Shown here piece after piece: positions 10,276-22,914 of a DNA stretch of 64,000 nt. Numbering within the stretch: position 1 is the stretch's first letter; each line of letters begins with the position of its first letter. Source of the stretch: Chionis minor (Eukaryota; Chordata; Aves; Charadriiformes; Chionididae); assembly GCA_013398295.1 (NCBI GenBank), contig VZSF01001388.1, positions 85,737-149,736 of the forward strand, in the 5' to 3' direction. The notes under the pieces were generated by a model that saw only the letters and a list, made by a program, of their open reading frames with translations, ran no database searches and was not told the origin of the DNA. A program made the translations under genes and the position numbers.

Positions 10276-13200
10276 GCTCTTTCCTCCTGTCCTTTCCTTC
10301 AGTCGTAGGCATAATAGTACCATAGCATCATAGCCCTTATTAATGGCTTCTTATGGAATATTTTTCTCCTTGCTTCCTGGTTCAGGCACAGATCTCTGCT
10401 CCAGGGATATCCCAAGTAGTACTCTTTGATGCAATCATCAGCTGGGTAATAGAGGCTGTGTGTGGAACAGACACTCAAAAATGAAACCTGAGCTTTTTAT
10501 GAGTTTTCAAACAGAAGCCTGAAAGGTTACAGTCTTTTACTCTCTCAGTTCCAAATAGAAAATGCATAATTAGAAGGGTACCTGGCTTTGTAGCACAGTA
10601 TCATGCTCTCAATAGAGTTTAAAACCTCACATTCCAAGCTGTCAAAGGGTGTCAGAATGGCAGTGCTTTAATCTTGAGGTGTTATTAACACTGAGTTAAG
10701 GCTGTAGGATACTCCTGCGAGGTCACACAGAACTAGGGAGAGAGACACAGGCAGCCTCCCTTCCTATAGGGCTGTGCAGAGGCATCTCTTGCTAATGATC
10801 CTTATATTAAGTGGAACAGCAAGAGGTAAGGGAGGCCTCTTGAGCAAAAGTTGCTGGAGACTGCACTGTTCTGGTTTTGCACTGGTTGTGTGTGACTGCA
10901 TTTTGGAAAACTCACTGCCAGCCTGCTTATGTATGAAAACTTGTGTTTGGCATACTTTCAGTTTACCTGTGACATGTAGGAATACAATGACATCCTGTAC
11001 CATAATTGATCTCCACTGGGAATTCCTCCGTTAGACAGGATGCCTGTCTCTCTTAAACTATGCTTCTTGGATGGTAAAGGTTCTCCCTGAACTGTAGCAG
11101 CTTAACTGTCTTGCTGCTAACATCGCCAAACATAATCTTGCTTGCTTTCTCAAGAAGAAATCAGTGAAAATAATAATAATAAAAAAATCAGCTTGCTCTG
11201 CAAAGAAACTGGCATTTTATTTCTGAATGCTAGAAGATCTAGGTCACTTGTTGGGTTAAAGAACTGTTGGCAAGGAATGTGGCTATGTGTCATCGGAAAG
11301 CCTGGGAGAAGCAGCATATGAACTGGGCTGAGATGCTGTAAAGAGAATAGCCCTGGAGAAACCATTAGTTTTACAGTTTTGGTTTTGATGTTTTCATTTT
11401 AGAAACAGGCTGAAGCATTGCGAGCGTGTTAGTCACGCTTGGATTTAAATTTAGCCTTGGTAAAGCTAATTAAAAATATGTTTAGTGACAGCGTGTAAAT
11501 GCATGTTTTGAACTTGCATCTTTTACTACTGCTGTAGGAGCCTCTCTTCTAAATATATAGCTTCCTATAGCCAGCACTGTAAGGGGGTACAGCTGCATGA
11601 AGAAATGAGCACACAGTGATCAGATAATGGCCTAGCCCCTTGAAGAAAATGGGGTTTCCTTATGTGAAAGGAGTAAATGAATGTTAACTCAGTTTGAATC
11701 CTGTTCTTCCTTGTCTTTGTGTAGCTAGTGTGTAGTATCCTGTAAACCAGAGGCAAAATGTGTGATGTCTTAGTGTTGTTTGTCACCCCAGTAAGATCAT
11801 ACCAGACATTGTAAAGCACTGTCTTTATGTGTAAGATCTTTCTTATTTTTCTTTTTTTTAGATACCAGAAAAACAGTGTGTCCCTCTCGCATTTGAAGTT
11901 TTATATTCTTAGTAAATTGCTCAGACAGCAGTCAAGCTACCTTTATCCAGTGGATGTGGATCAGATTGATAGACCATTCTTTGAACACTGGGATGATACT
12001 CTGACATGTTTTATTTGCACACTTTTCTCTATTTCCTCATAGTTAATACAGGTACATCTAGACCACCTTCCTAAAGGGCTGAGCAGCTGACCAGTAGTTG
12101 TCTCCAGGGAGTTGTTGTGGTTTTCCCCTGCAGTCTTCCAGAACCTTTTTTGCCCTTGATTCACTCCCCAAGTGCTCTTTTTTCATGTTTTCACTTCAGG
12201 AGAAGTGATTTGTAGTTCTTCATGGGTGGTACACCAGCACGTAGGTTTACAGTTAGGGTTGCACTATAAAGTCTGTGTTATATTTTTACACCTTCTGGAA
12301 TAAGAATTTTATTGAGATGTATGAGAATGTGGGAATTCTTTGTTTGGTAGTTTTGTCTTTTTGTTGTTGGCTTTTTTTAATATATATATAAATTTTTAAA
12401 GCTATAGTGAGGAATTCTATGTTTTGGACACAGAAATCCATTTACTGTTCATGGAAATCGCTTTACATTGGACCAAAATGTACTTGTGTTAGTGCCTGAA
12501 TACAGCTGCACTGTAGTTCATTTCAGTACCATGCCACCAATAATTTAGGGACAGGAAGGAAAGTAAAAAAGTATCCAAGTGAAATGATAATGATCTTGCA
12601 TTCTTACAGCATCTTTCATCCAAACAAGTTTCAAACCGTGGCCACAAATTTTCACCAGACAGACTATGTGAAATATGTTGTAATGTAACATAGTATGAAA
12701 GGATGATTTGGGTGGGGCTTAAAACTCAGCAGCAATGCTGTTGCCTGGTAGTTGGTAGAGTTCCCCTTTATTTGGGGAGGTGGGGAAGGGAGGAGAAAAA
12801 AGTATTTCTGGGACAATGTGACTTTAAAAAGGCTATTTTTTGAGGTTGCCGAAGAGGTTGAAGCATTAGAAAAAGTTCTAGAGGAGATGGATTAGCTGTC
12901 AAATTTGCATGGTAGTATTTATTTAGTGGCTTCATAGTATTATCACATGGATATCTACTCCACATGTGGCATATATGCCACAAGGAGCAGCTGGTTAACA
13001 GTGCGCAGCAGCACATTGAAACAATTTAGGACCAGAAGTGAGTTAATTAAAACCACTTGGGGGGGAGACCTGGACTTCTGAGAGTCCAGAGTTCTGTGGA
13101 AGCATTCACCCACTGTGCAACAGCAGTTGCGAAAGCAAACTCAAGTATTAAGCTGAAGCGGGGAATTAAGTGAAGCTTAGAAAATACTACTAAGGAGATT

Positions 13201-16200
13201 ACAGTAGCACCTCACTTGTTCCTTATGCTTGTTCCCTCATCTCAAGGATAAGGGAACTAGAAAAGGGATCCACAGATGGGAAAGGATTGTTGGCATTTGG
13301 AGACACTGAGTATGGGAGGACTGTTAAATGTGTGTCTTGGTGCAACTATGGTTGACCTGCAAGTTTAACGATGAGTGCATTTCTTAAAACTTCACAGGAC
13401 TGAGGCTTGATACTGTCAATAAATAGGAGAATATAGCAAAGGCATTTAAAACAGTGAGTGGAGAAGGGACACTCCAGGCAGCATTTGGTGGTTTTGAAAG
13501 CAAGGGGTGAAAAAGAAATGTGTAATTTTACATTGCACGTAATTAACTTGAAGGACTCACTGCTGGAAGAAGTAATTGAGTCTAACTGGGTCTAGAAGGA
13601 TTCAGGAAGATTAGACATTTATATAAATACTAACAAATACAGGAATACTATATGACATTTAAAACACAAGATATGTAACATTTTGTGATTTAGATATAAA
13701 ACAAACACCTCCTGCAGTTGAGAAGAGTCTCTCCCTTTAGAGTGGTTATTTTCTATGTTATGGGTGTTATTTCTTCACCTTTGTCTATAGCATCTGGCCA
13801 TTGTCAGAGAGAAAAACCTGTAGTTTAGTTTAAAATGACAATTATTATATGTTGCTGTTTATAAAGTTCTGGTTTCAATTTGTTTGCAGCAAATATTTAA
13901 TGAGGCAGAATAAAATTGAACACAGGCACTCATGAAAAGAATCATGAGAACTTTAATGTCCAGAAGATGTCAGGGCCATATTGCAACATAGTATGGGAGT
14001 TTGTTGTGGGCCTGTTTTCCAGCAGTCCTTCAACCTCCTCCTGGTCAGTAAAAACTCTGGGTGCTCAGATCCTGCTTTTTTTGTGTGTAAAACAAAAGTT
14101 TGTGTCTTTGCTCTTTTAGACTCTGCGAATGTAGGAATATGTGGGTTGCCCTTTGCTTTACCCCATTCAACTTCATAATAACCGCTTTAAAAATAAGGCA
14201 GCTAGAACAGAGTATAGTACTCTACATGTGGTCTCATCAGACCTTTTATGCAGTGGAAGAATAATGTCCTTTGACTTGCTTGGGTACCCTTTATTTATAC
14301 TTTGCAGAATTGTTTGCTTTCTGTTGCTGCTTCCAAGTGTTGTGCTGAAAGATTTAATGTTCTGCCTACTCTAACCCTTCAGATCTTTTCTCTGATCTGT
14401 GTGCCACAGTGTGACCTTTGAGGGTAGTACTTTCAACAGACTTTTTTGCTGGCCTCTTACATTTCTCTACATTTAGTTGCATAAGCCATCTGTTGCCCAT
14501 CAGAGTGTAGCTACCCTTTAACAGCTTTGGCAATCAAAATTAAACTTTGGCAGCCTCTACCTTAGGTGCTCTGCTGTTTTGCATAGTAGCACTCAGCACA
14601 CACAGACCTTTTGCTCTGTCAGGTTACTGGGTAGGGTTGCAGTCTGATGCAGTTTTTAATTGCTCCTTTTTGCCACCAATTTGTGTCCAAATACCAATTT
14701 ATGTCCAAATTTTTGCAATCATCTCTGTGTAGATCAGCCCTGCATCAGTGCAGAAGTTACTGCATACTGAAATCTGCGGTGATGGTCCCTTAGCTGCTGC
14801 TCCTCCTCTTGTCTCCTATGGCTTAAAAATAACGTGAAATCTTCACTGAGAATAAACTATTTGCTATTTGTTGCATGTATATTGAGCACATGAATTATTA
14901 GGTATGTAAATCCTGTCATACCAATTTGAGGACAATTGTGATACTGGATTTAGAAACGTACTGCAAGTCAGGAGTCCTGTGCTCGGTATTTGTTTGCTAA
15001 CGACTCACCCTGTGGCTTGAACTGACTAACTTTTCTTCTAGGGGTTTAATTTTCTTGCCTGTAGTAAACTCACTATTCATTTTGGGATTTGGTGATCCAA
15101 GGAGTGTAGAGGCAAATTCTTGTGCTTTAATACGCCTGTATAAATTCAAATCTATGAGAGAAAAAACTCTTCTACTGTGCTTGGACACACAAGAAAAGTT
15201 CTGTAGCAGGGCAAAATCCTCCTGATATGCCCTGTGACACTGTTGTACAATCATTACTGTTGAAATGTTAGAGCGCAACATATTCTGTATAAATGAAGAG
15301 GCTTGGCTCTTCTAATCCCTGCTGTGAAGAGAAAGGGTGTTGGATGAGACACCAGAGTTTACCTCCTTCTTCCTAATGCCTTCCAGCAGGGCCCCAGGAG
15401 TGTGCGATGCAGCACGTGGAGTGTCTCTTCTGTGGAATGGGTTGCTGTATTGGCGTGGGTTGCAGTGGCTTCGTGTGCTGTGTGGGTCTCCAGCTTATGG
15501 CCTGTGGACTACAGCTGGCAATGCTGCCCCTGGGCCACAATGGCACTAATAAGGTGTAGGCACTTAATGCTTTTGTGGAGTGATTCTGTTATTATATTCT
15601 ATTCTTTAATCTATTTTCCTTTTATGTTTTTCCCACCTTTTTGTTCTGAAAGTAGTTTAAAGGATTATTTTCTTTGTCCCTCCCATCCCCTCAGCTGCTT
15701 TGTATGGTTGTCTTTCTCCTTATGAAGGCTCAACCTTTCTCCCAGTCAATAGCTGTTTCTTCCTTTCTAGGGAGTCCATGGGCTCTTTGTGCAAATAAAA
15801 CAACATGTTTTTATTATAAAGTGGCATTTTCTACTGAAAGATCTCACAATGATTGAACAATGTGGAATGACTGAATGTTTTGACATGTGCTCAAATTATC
15901 ATGGCTACTGGGCTTCAAACTGGACAGTTGTGGTATATCTCATGTAGTAGCTTAGGCTTCCTCATCTCAGTGGCTCCTTCTGACTCTTAAAAATCAATGA
16001 TCTAAATTTCTGAGTATCTATATAACATAAAGCAGAAATAGACCATCACATGTTAAAGAGCTATCTAGGGGTTTATTTCCTCCTATATATAGTTTGTCCC
16101 ACATAAACTTGCATAAAAGCTTGCATGCATGGGATCATTGGGTTTCTGTTTTGACTCAAATCAAGTGCAGAATGTCCTTCAGTTGTTTATAGTATTCACC

Positions 16201-16825
16201 TGGATAAAACATATTTGATGAGATTGGTAACATTTCAAAATTTTCTTCGTGTTGGGATGCAAAAGACAAGTCAGTACACCCTTCAGGATTAACTGTTTTC
16301 CGTGCTTTTTAATTAAATGTTCCTGAGGTGCATTTGGAAGCCAGTTTAAATACTGCATGCAAATACAGAAAGAAAATAATTATGAAGATATGCCTACGCA
16401 TCCTTTTGTCTGTTTGCTTGGTTTGTAGTAATCTCTGGCTCTACCTGCGGTGCGTTTTGTATTTTTAGAGTAAAATCCCTTTAGGGAAGGGATGGTGTCT
16501 TTTTGACATGGCAGCCATTGTGCTGCTGTTGGAAATATTTCATAAGTAACAATAATGCATTTCACTTGGAAGTTAGATCTTACGCTTTTGCATTCCTCCC
16601 ATTGAGTGCTTCAGATTGATTCTGGCTGTGCTTTCAGTCTGCTGGCTCCCTGTAGCATACAAAATGTGAATGAACTCTTGCACACTTACTTAAACCATGA
16701 GCCTTGCATTCTTCTTCGTGCAAAAACAGCTGTCTTGTTTGGAAAACATCAGGTGGCCATAGAGTTAGAACAGGACAGAGAAGAAAGGAGGTATGCTATT
16801 AACTCCTGATGAGTAATAAAACAAT

Positions 16826-16895
16826 AACCATCCCCCCGTGTCCCCCCACCGCTCCCAAAAAAGTAAAAAACAAACCAAAACCAAACCCCCAAAAC
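16826..16895 (+). repeat. C/A-rich low-complexity tract
   Basis: The + strand is almost free of T here, with runs of C and of the form CAAACCAAAACC. On the minus strand it reads as G/T-rich. It resembles the G/T-rich tracts at 26608 and 27871 in opposite orientation. It is low-complexity sequence with no gene content. Confidence 0.7.
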
Positions 16896-19800
16896 TAACA
16901 GGCTGTAAACACGGATGATTTCTGTGTTATCTTGCAGCCTGGTATTTTTTGCTATTTCTTTCCCCTTTGCTTGCAAGCTATACTTATTTTGCATTCTGAC
17001 TCAATACTTCCACATAATTATGTGTGTGTTTTGATTTGTGTCCATTGCCTAAGGATTTAAGTTCAACTGCAATGTGGCATTCTTAAACTGAAATACAAAT
17101 GTCTGCAGCGGGTTCAGCACCAGCTCATGCAAGCCATGCTGCTTTCTGCTGTGCCTGAAGAGAAGGGTCAATGGCCGGGTGCTGTAGTTACAAGAAGGCA
17201 GTAATTTGTGTAGGTATGCAGTATGTTTAGTTGCCATGTGCTTATGCAGTTTGTCATACAAAATGGAGAATTTGTCATAAAGAAGGTACCTATAGAACTG
17301 GCACAAAGATTTTCCCCTCACAGGTGTGGTACATACAGACACGCATGTATTCATACCTAGGTACTTCCTTTCTCTATGTGTATGTGTAGAAGAGAAGAAT
17401 CCTAGAAAATTCCATAATCTGATTCCCTGTCATGTCTAGATAATATAGTAAAAATGCGGTTTGGCCTGAACTAATGATTGAACTAATATTCTTGGACTCT
17501 TTCAGTGCATAAAGGTTCAAGCTGGTAACTCTTAATATTAAGAAGTGTTCGCTTACTATTACTGCTTTTTGTACTCGAGCTCCACCCTGGAGAGGTCCCT
17601 TAATTTCAAAACAAAGGGTAGTAAAAAGCACTGCCATTGAAACAAAGTTTATAATACACTTTGGGTATGTATTCATGCCGTGGTCATAAAAATGGTTTAC
17701 TTACTGCTAGCCTATTTCTTTTTTAGAAAAGATTTTAAAAGTTTGGCAATAGAGATCACTCACAGCAATTATTATGAAATATGTAACAACATTTCCTTGA
17801 TATTTTTTCTTCCACAAAAATACCTTCTGTTTCAAGTTCAGTTTATTTTGAAACCTGAATCACTTTTCTGCTAAATATTTTCTCCTCTGTCAGAATGCAT
17901 TTCATTTCCCCACAGCTACAGTTTTATTTCCCATCTATTCATACTATTAAAATCTATCACTCTTGCCTCATTGTTTATACCAAGTGCAGTAGCAGTTTAC
18001 ACTGATTTCATGAGTCAGTATAATTTTAATTTCTGTGTTCTGTTTGAGCAAGCTTTACAGTGTGAAAGGAAAGCCAACAATGCAATCAGGATGAATAAAA
18101 CCATTTTGGGTTATGTAATGTGCATTCATGCTACTGTTATGCAACAAAATTATTACTTGTGGCATCCTTAAATCCATTTTGAGTTCAGCAGTGTTGCCTG
18201 CTGTCTCATACAGGATGTTCTTTGTTTCTACTGACTGAGCAGAAAGTGATGATGAGCTCCACTATTAAATTACATTAAACTAAATTACATTCCTGGAAGG
18301 GGGAAAAAATAGTGTGACTTCTCACAGGAAAAGTATCACAGTGTTTGACTAACAACAACATAGGTACTGGTGAAAAATGTTCTTTCCGTTTCTGAATGGT
18401 TAAAATACAATTTTTTTCATGTTGACCTATAATTTTCATAGACTCTTGTGACTCTTGCCATATTAAATCTCTGTGACTATTAGTGGTAATAATATCCTTC
18501 TCTTTGCTATACTTGACACTTATTAAAATAAGACAGCATATTTATTTTTAACATTTTTGATAAAAGAAGCATGGCAAATGGCTTCACTGACCAGTGTTTC
18601 ACAAACAAAATTTGTATAATAGCTTTCCTCTGATATTTTTTAAGTTAGATGTAAAGTTGTTGTCATCTTTAACATCCAGGCAGCTTATAAATATGAGGAT
18701 AATGGGAATTTTAGATTTCTCTGTGGCAGTGATGTCATTGGGCTGATACCACAGCAGCATTAAGGTCCATCAAAATTCAGTTGTACCAGAAAGAATCCTG
18801 TGATCCTGGCCTTATGTTGAAATAATCAAGGGTCATATAACAGTAAAATAGGGAATTAGGGAGATGGGAGGGGATGCAATATTAAAGTTGCAGTTATGCA
18901 GTAATTACAGCAATCCATTGAGGTGGATGAGACCAGGAGATGAGGTTGGGACAGGGTTACACGACAAAGACTTGAAGAACAAGGCTTTCAATTTCAAGAC
19001 AGGCTATGAGTTATTTATGGGCTTGGTCGATGACTTTAGCAGGTGTATTTTTGTATCTGGGAGGATATTGATGTGAATGACATGGGGAGAAAGGTCCTTT
19101 GAAATCTAGATTAGTTTAAAATATGAGAAAGTACTCTCTGTAGAGGTCATAGTGCTGTCCCATGTCATTGAACCTGACTTTTACCAGCTTATACAAGTCT
19201 TCCTTGTTTTAAGTTCTTTAACTGGGAAGTAGACGTGGCCTTAGCCATTTGTGCCATATTTTCAGAGTTTAGTTAGCTCCTGTGAAATAAATAACCTGCA
19301 CATGTCCAGAGGATAATTCAAATCCTAGCGAGCTGAATTCCCCACTTAAGAAAATGGAATACACTTATCCCTCCACTAACAGAACAGAAACCTGAGATGG
19401 CTGGGCTTCTCACTTAGAACTACTAGTTGAGCAGGACTTTGGGACAGGAACGCAGCAAGGTTTTAATAATGAAAAAATCAAAGACATGCTAAACTTTACA
19501 GAAACAGAATCAGAATCCACATAAGAACTCAAACTACACAAGCACCAAGAACGATGCTCACAGAACAAGGAGCGTTAGCCTGGTAGCAATAGTGCCAGAA
19601 AAGTCAAGGGATTCAAATACTAGTTAGGAGAAACCACCCGCCCCCTAAAGCACCTGTATGTATTAGGACAGCTGAAACAGCAAATATTTAGGGCTGGCTG
19701 CTTCACTGAAAAGAACTCACCAAGTCAGTCCCTTAAACACATTAAGCGGCTTGACTGGGTATTTTTCTCCAACAATCACTCCTTCCAAGATCTACCGGAT

Positions 19801-22096
19801 GTTAGTCAAAAGGTCCTCATCATGTAACAATTCCCTCCAGCTTCAAAATGTGAACTTCTTACCACCTCAGGCTGACAGAGTTCAGCTATTTCAGAATTTA
19901 TTTATAGGCTAAAACATACCCCACTCACCTTACAAAGCGTAAGCTGTTAAATATCTAAAATGTTAATCAATAAATAACATTTATTTTTTTGTGGGAGCCT
20001 TCACACTAAGTGGACTCCATTATGTGTGTTCAGCCCAGCTGCTTACAATGTGTATCAGCGTGTCGTGTTGTTTAACAAAAATATCACAGTGATTTTTGAC
20101 AGTTGGGTTTGTTGGGCTTTTTCCCCCGAAGTATTTCTTCATACCTGGGTTTGTACTGCTCTTTGCTTGCTGTGCCCTTAGCTGTTGGCTTGTGACAGTA
20201 TTCTGCAATAGATAGGTAACAGTGCAAAAGCTAAGGCCTTGTGAAGGTCTCCTCTGTTGAACACTGGTGTCTCAACCCCATATTAAGATCTAGACTGACT
20301 GGTATTGCATGACACTGGCAGGTGACTCCTCTAAAGAGAGTAAAATGGGTGAGGAGGAACTGGGGAGAAGTTTTCATTTTGATAAGAGGCGGTTTGTTTT
20401 CAAGCTCCTAGTAGACTTCACAAAGAACTGAGCTGGGATCTGGCCTTTTGAGCTGAATGCATGGGTTTGTCATGTTTTCAGCTGCTATTTTTAGCTTCTG
20501 CCATCTGCTTGTTGCAACAAAACCAGGTTGGTTTGGTGGTCTACTACATCTGCTATATGGACTCAGTGTAAAAATTATATTGCTTACTTTTATAGAGTAC
20601 TTGTCATCTATGGATTCAGAATTACTTTATAGAGGATGTCAGTGTTAATCTGCCCTTCCATAGCTGTGGTACACAGTGGTCTTGCATATTGCTCTACTCA
20701 GGGCTAATGTTAACATGGCTTGAATTTCCAGAGTGCTAAGATTCTCTTGAGCCACCTTTGAGGACTTCCCAGGAGGGAGTCGTCTTCTTGCAATCTGAAG
20801 AGCCAAACTCCCTACCATCTGCAGTTAACAAAAGTTTAGCTTTGTGCAGCTAGAATTTTTTAAATTAGTTAAAAATCCATGAGCAGACAAAATAGTTGCG
20901 CTTCTTGCAAAGGGGTGGCCGGTAGTTTTAGCTAAGCTTAGTGGTGGCCCAATGCATAATTCGCATTCACCTGTGTAATCTGTTTTGTCTGATGTTTTAT
21001 AGATATGGATGATATTAACTTCTGGGGTGGTGAACAGTAGAAATGTCCTGCTTGATCATGCTGTGCTTTCAGATAACCGTAATTGAGGCTTGTGTTCTGT
21101 ATGTAAATACAAGGTTTGCTGTACTGTGAGTTTGAACTGCTAAGTACCCCTCAGGTTGAAGGCACAGGATACCTATCATTGTAATCTATAATCAGGATTA
21201 CTGAAAGCTGTTTCAAAGTCATGTGAAATACTTGAGCTGTCTGTCACCTTTTGTACTCTTTTTCTCCACTCAACACCCATTCTTTTCTCCTTTGTGGATG
21301 CTAGTAAGTACCTCAACCTGGGAACTGTAAGCAGGCTTTGGCACCTACAAGTTTCCAGGACAGACTGGAAGCAGTGAGAGTGTGGGGAGAGAGGAAGAGA
21401 AGTTAAGACAAGGGTTGTTAGCAGAAACATTAATTACTATTTACTGCTTCTGGGGCACAGGGGAACTGCCTCAACTGCCTGTTTCCCTCTCTTAGGCACC
21501 CTCTACAATCCATACCTGTAAAAGTTTTTATTAGTTTTGACAGTTAATCACTGGTTGTTTAATGCAAGTCCAAAGATTCTATGTAGAGCTCTTCCCTTGT
21601 GGAAACCCTACGTAACACTTCCTTTATCTATAGAAGTCAAAATATTTTACAAAATGATTTTACTGCCAAAATGGGCAATAAAACCTATTTCCTTGCCTTC
21701 ATTCTTGTGCCCTACTCACTTAACTGTCTGTTAATTTGAGTATTTGCTGCTCGGTTTGGTGATTGGACATTTTGGTGTTCCTGTGCACTGAAGAGAGTTT
21801 TACAGAAGTAATTCTCCTCTAATATAGAAGGGCATGGGAAAGATATTTAATATGGGACACGTTTGTTTGCTGGGTTAGAAGAGTATTTCTAGTAAATGTC
21901 ATTTGATGACAACTATTCCTCAAACAATAGAAGATGCAGATGACTAAGAGTCTTACCTGACTTACTGGTTTCTTTTTCTTGTTTTTTCTTTTTTAAATTA
22001 GAAACTTGCTAAGCTTCAATGTCTGATCAAAACCACCACAAGGAATATTTATACATACTGATGTTTTATGAAAATATGTCCCTGGCACGCTTATGA

Positions 22097-22126
22097 GAGC
22101 ACAAGATTGTGGTGAATCTTGTGCTC
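22097..22126. repeat. Perfect 12-bp inverted repeat with 6-nt loop
   Basis: GAGCACAAGATT at 22097-22108 is exactly complementary to AATCTTGTGCTC at 22115-22126, separated by the six bases GTGGTG. Transcribed in the RGL1 pre-mRNA it would form a compact hairpin. It is shorter than a usual pre-miRNA stem (about 22 bp or more), and flanking bases do not extend the pairing cleanly. No function is assigned. Confidence 0.85.
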
Positions 22127-22882
22127 ACAGAACTATGAAAAGCATTAAAAATGAAAATGGTTTAAATAATCTGATGTTTCATGTTCAGTTAACTCAATGA
22201 AGACTATACATCAGATAAGAAAAGAGGGTGAGAGAGCTTCTCTTGGTTTTGTTATAAGTCCTTCTAGCAAGACGGGTGAGAGTCAGGATGAGAAGGAACT
22301 CTTTGTAGGTAGGAAGTAATGAGAAGATAAATGCATAAATCATACAAAAATAGCTAGAGATGAAGGTTGGGAGCTAAGGTGTTGAGGCAATTTTTGGTCT
22401 CTTTAAAAAACTTGTAGGCTGCACAGGGAACCTCAGAGGACTTGGTTCTCACTGAATAATATGGGTACATTCCTTTACACAGATGCTTCTAAGAAGTGGC
22501 CCAAATTTGGAGGAGGAATGGCTGAATATTCCCATATCTGAATAAGTTCCACCATTTGAAAGAGTTGGACAATACCATTTAAATGTAGACTTCTTTGAAG
22601 ATTCAATTTATTAATGCACTTGCTTAAACTCCTTCAGATGCATTCAGTGAGAGGTGATGTGTAAATTAGGCTTCTTCTGCTTTGACTCATTTAGAGCTAG
22701 TCTCACATAGTTCACTGATACCCAAATGAATCTAAATTTGCATAACTTCAGAAGGTGTGAGAATGCACAGCTCAGCACCATGGTATGCATGATGTTTCTT
22801 ATTTTCCCCAGAGTGGTTTTAAGTAGCTGCAAGGTGCCTGAGTGAAAGGATTCTAACCAAGCAACAGCATTTGTGCACGAGC

Positions 22883-22914
22883 TTTTTTTTTTTTTTCCCT
22901 TTTTTTTTTTTTTT
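22883..22914 (+). repeat. T14-CCC-T15 tract
   Basis: Two long thymine runs flank CCC. It may be a mononucleotide microsatellite or a decayed reverse-oriented poly(A) tail. The adjacent sequence shows no recognisable retroposon. Confidence 0.85.
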
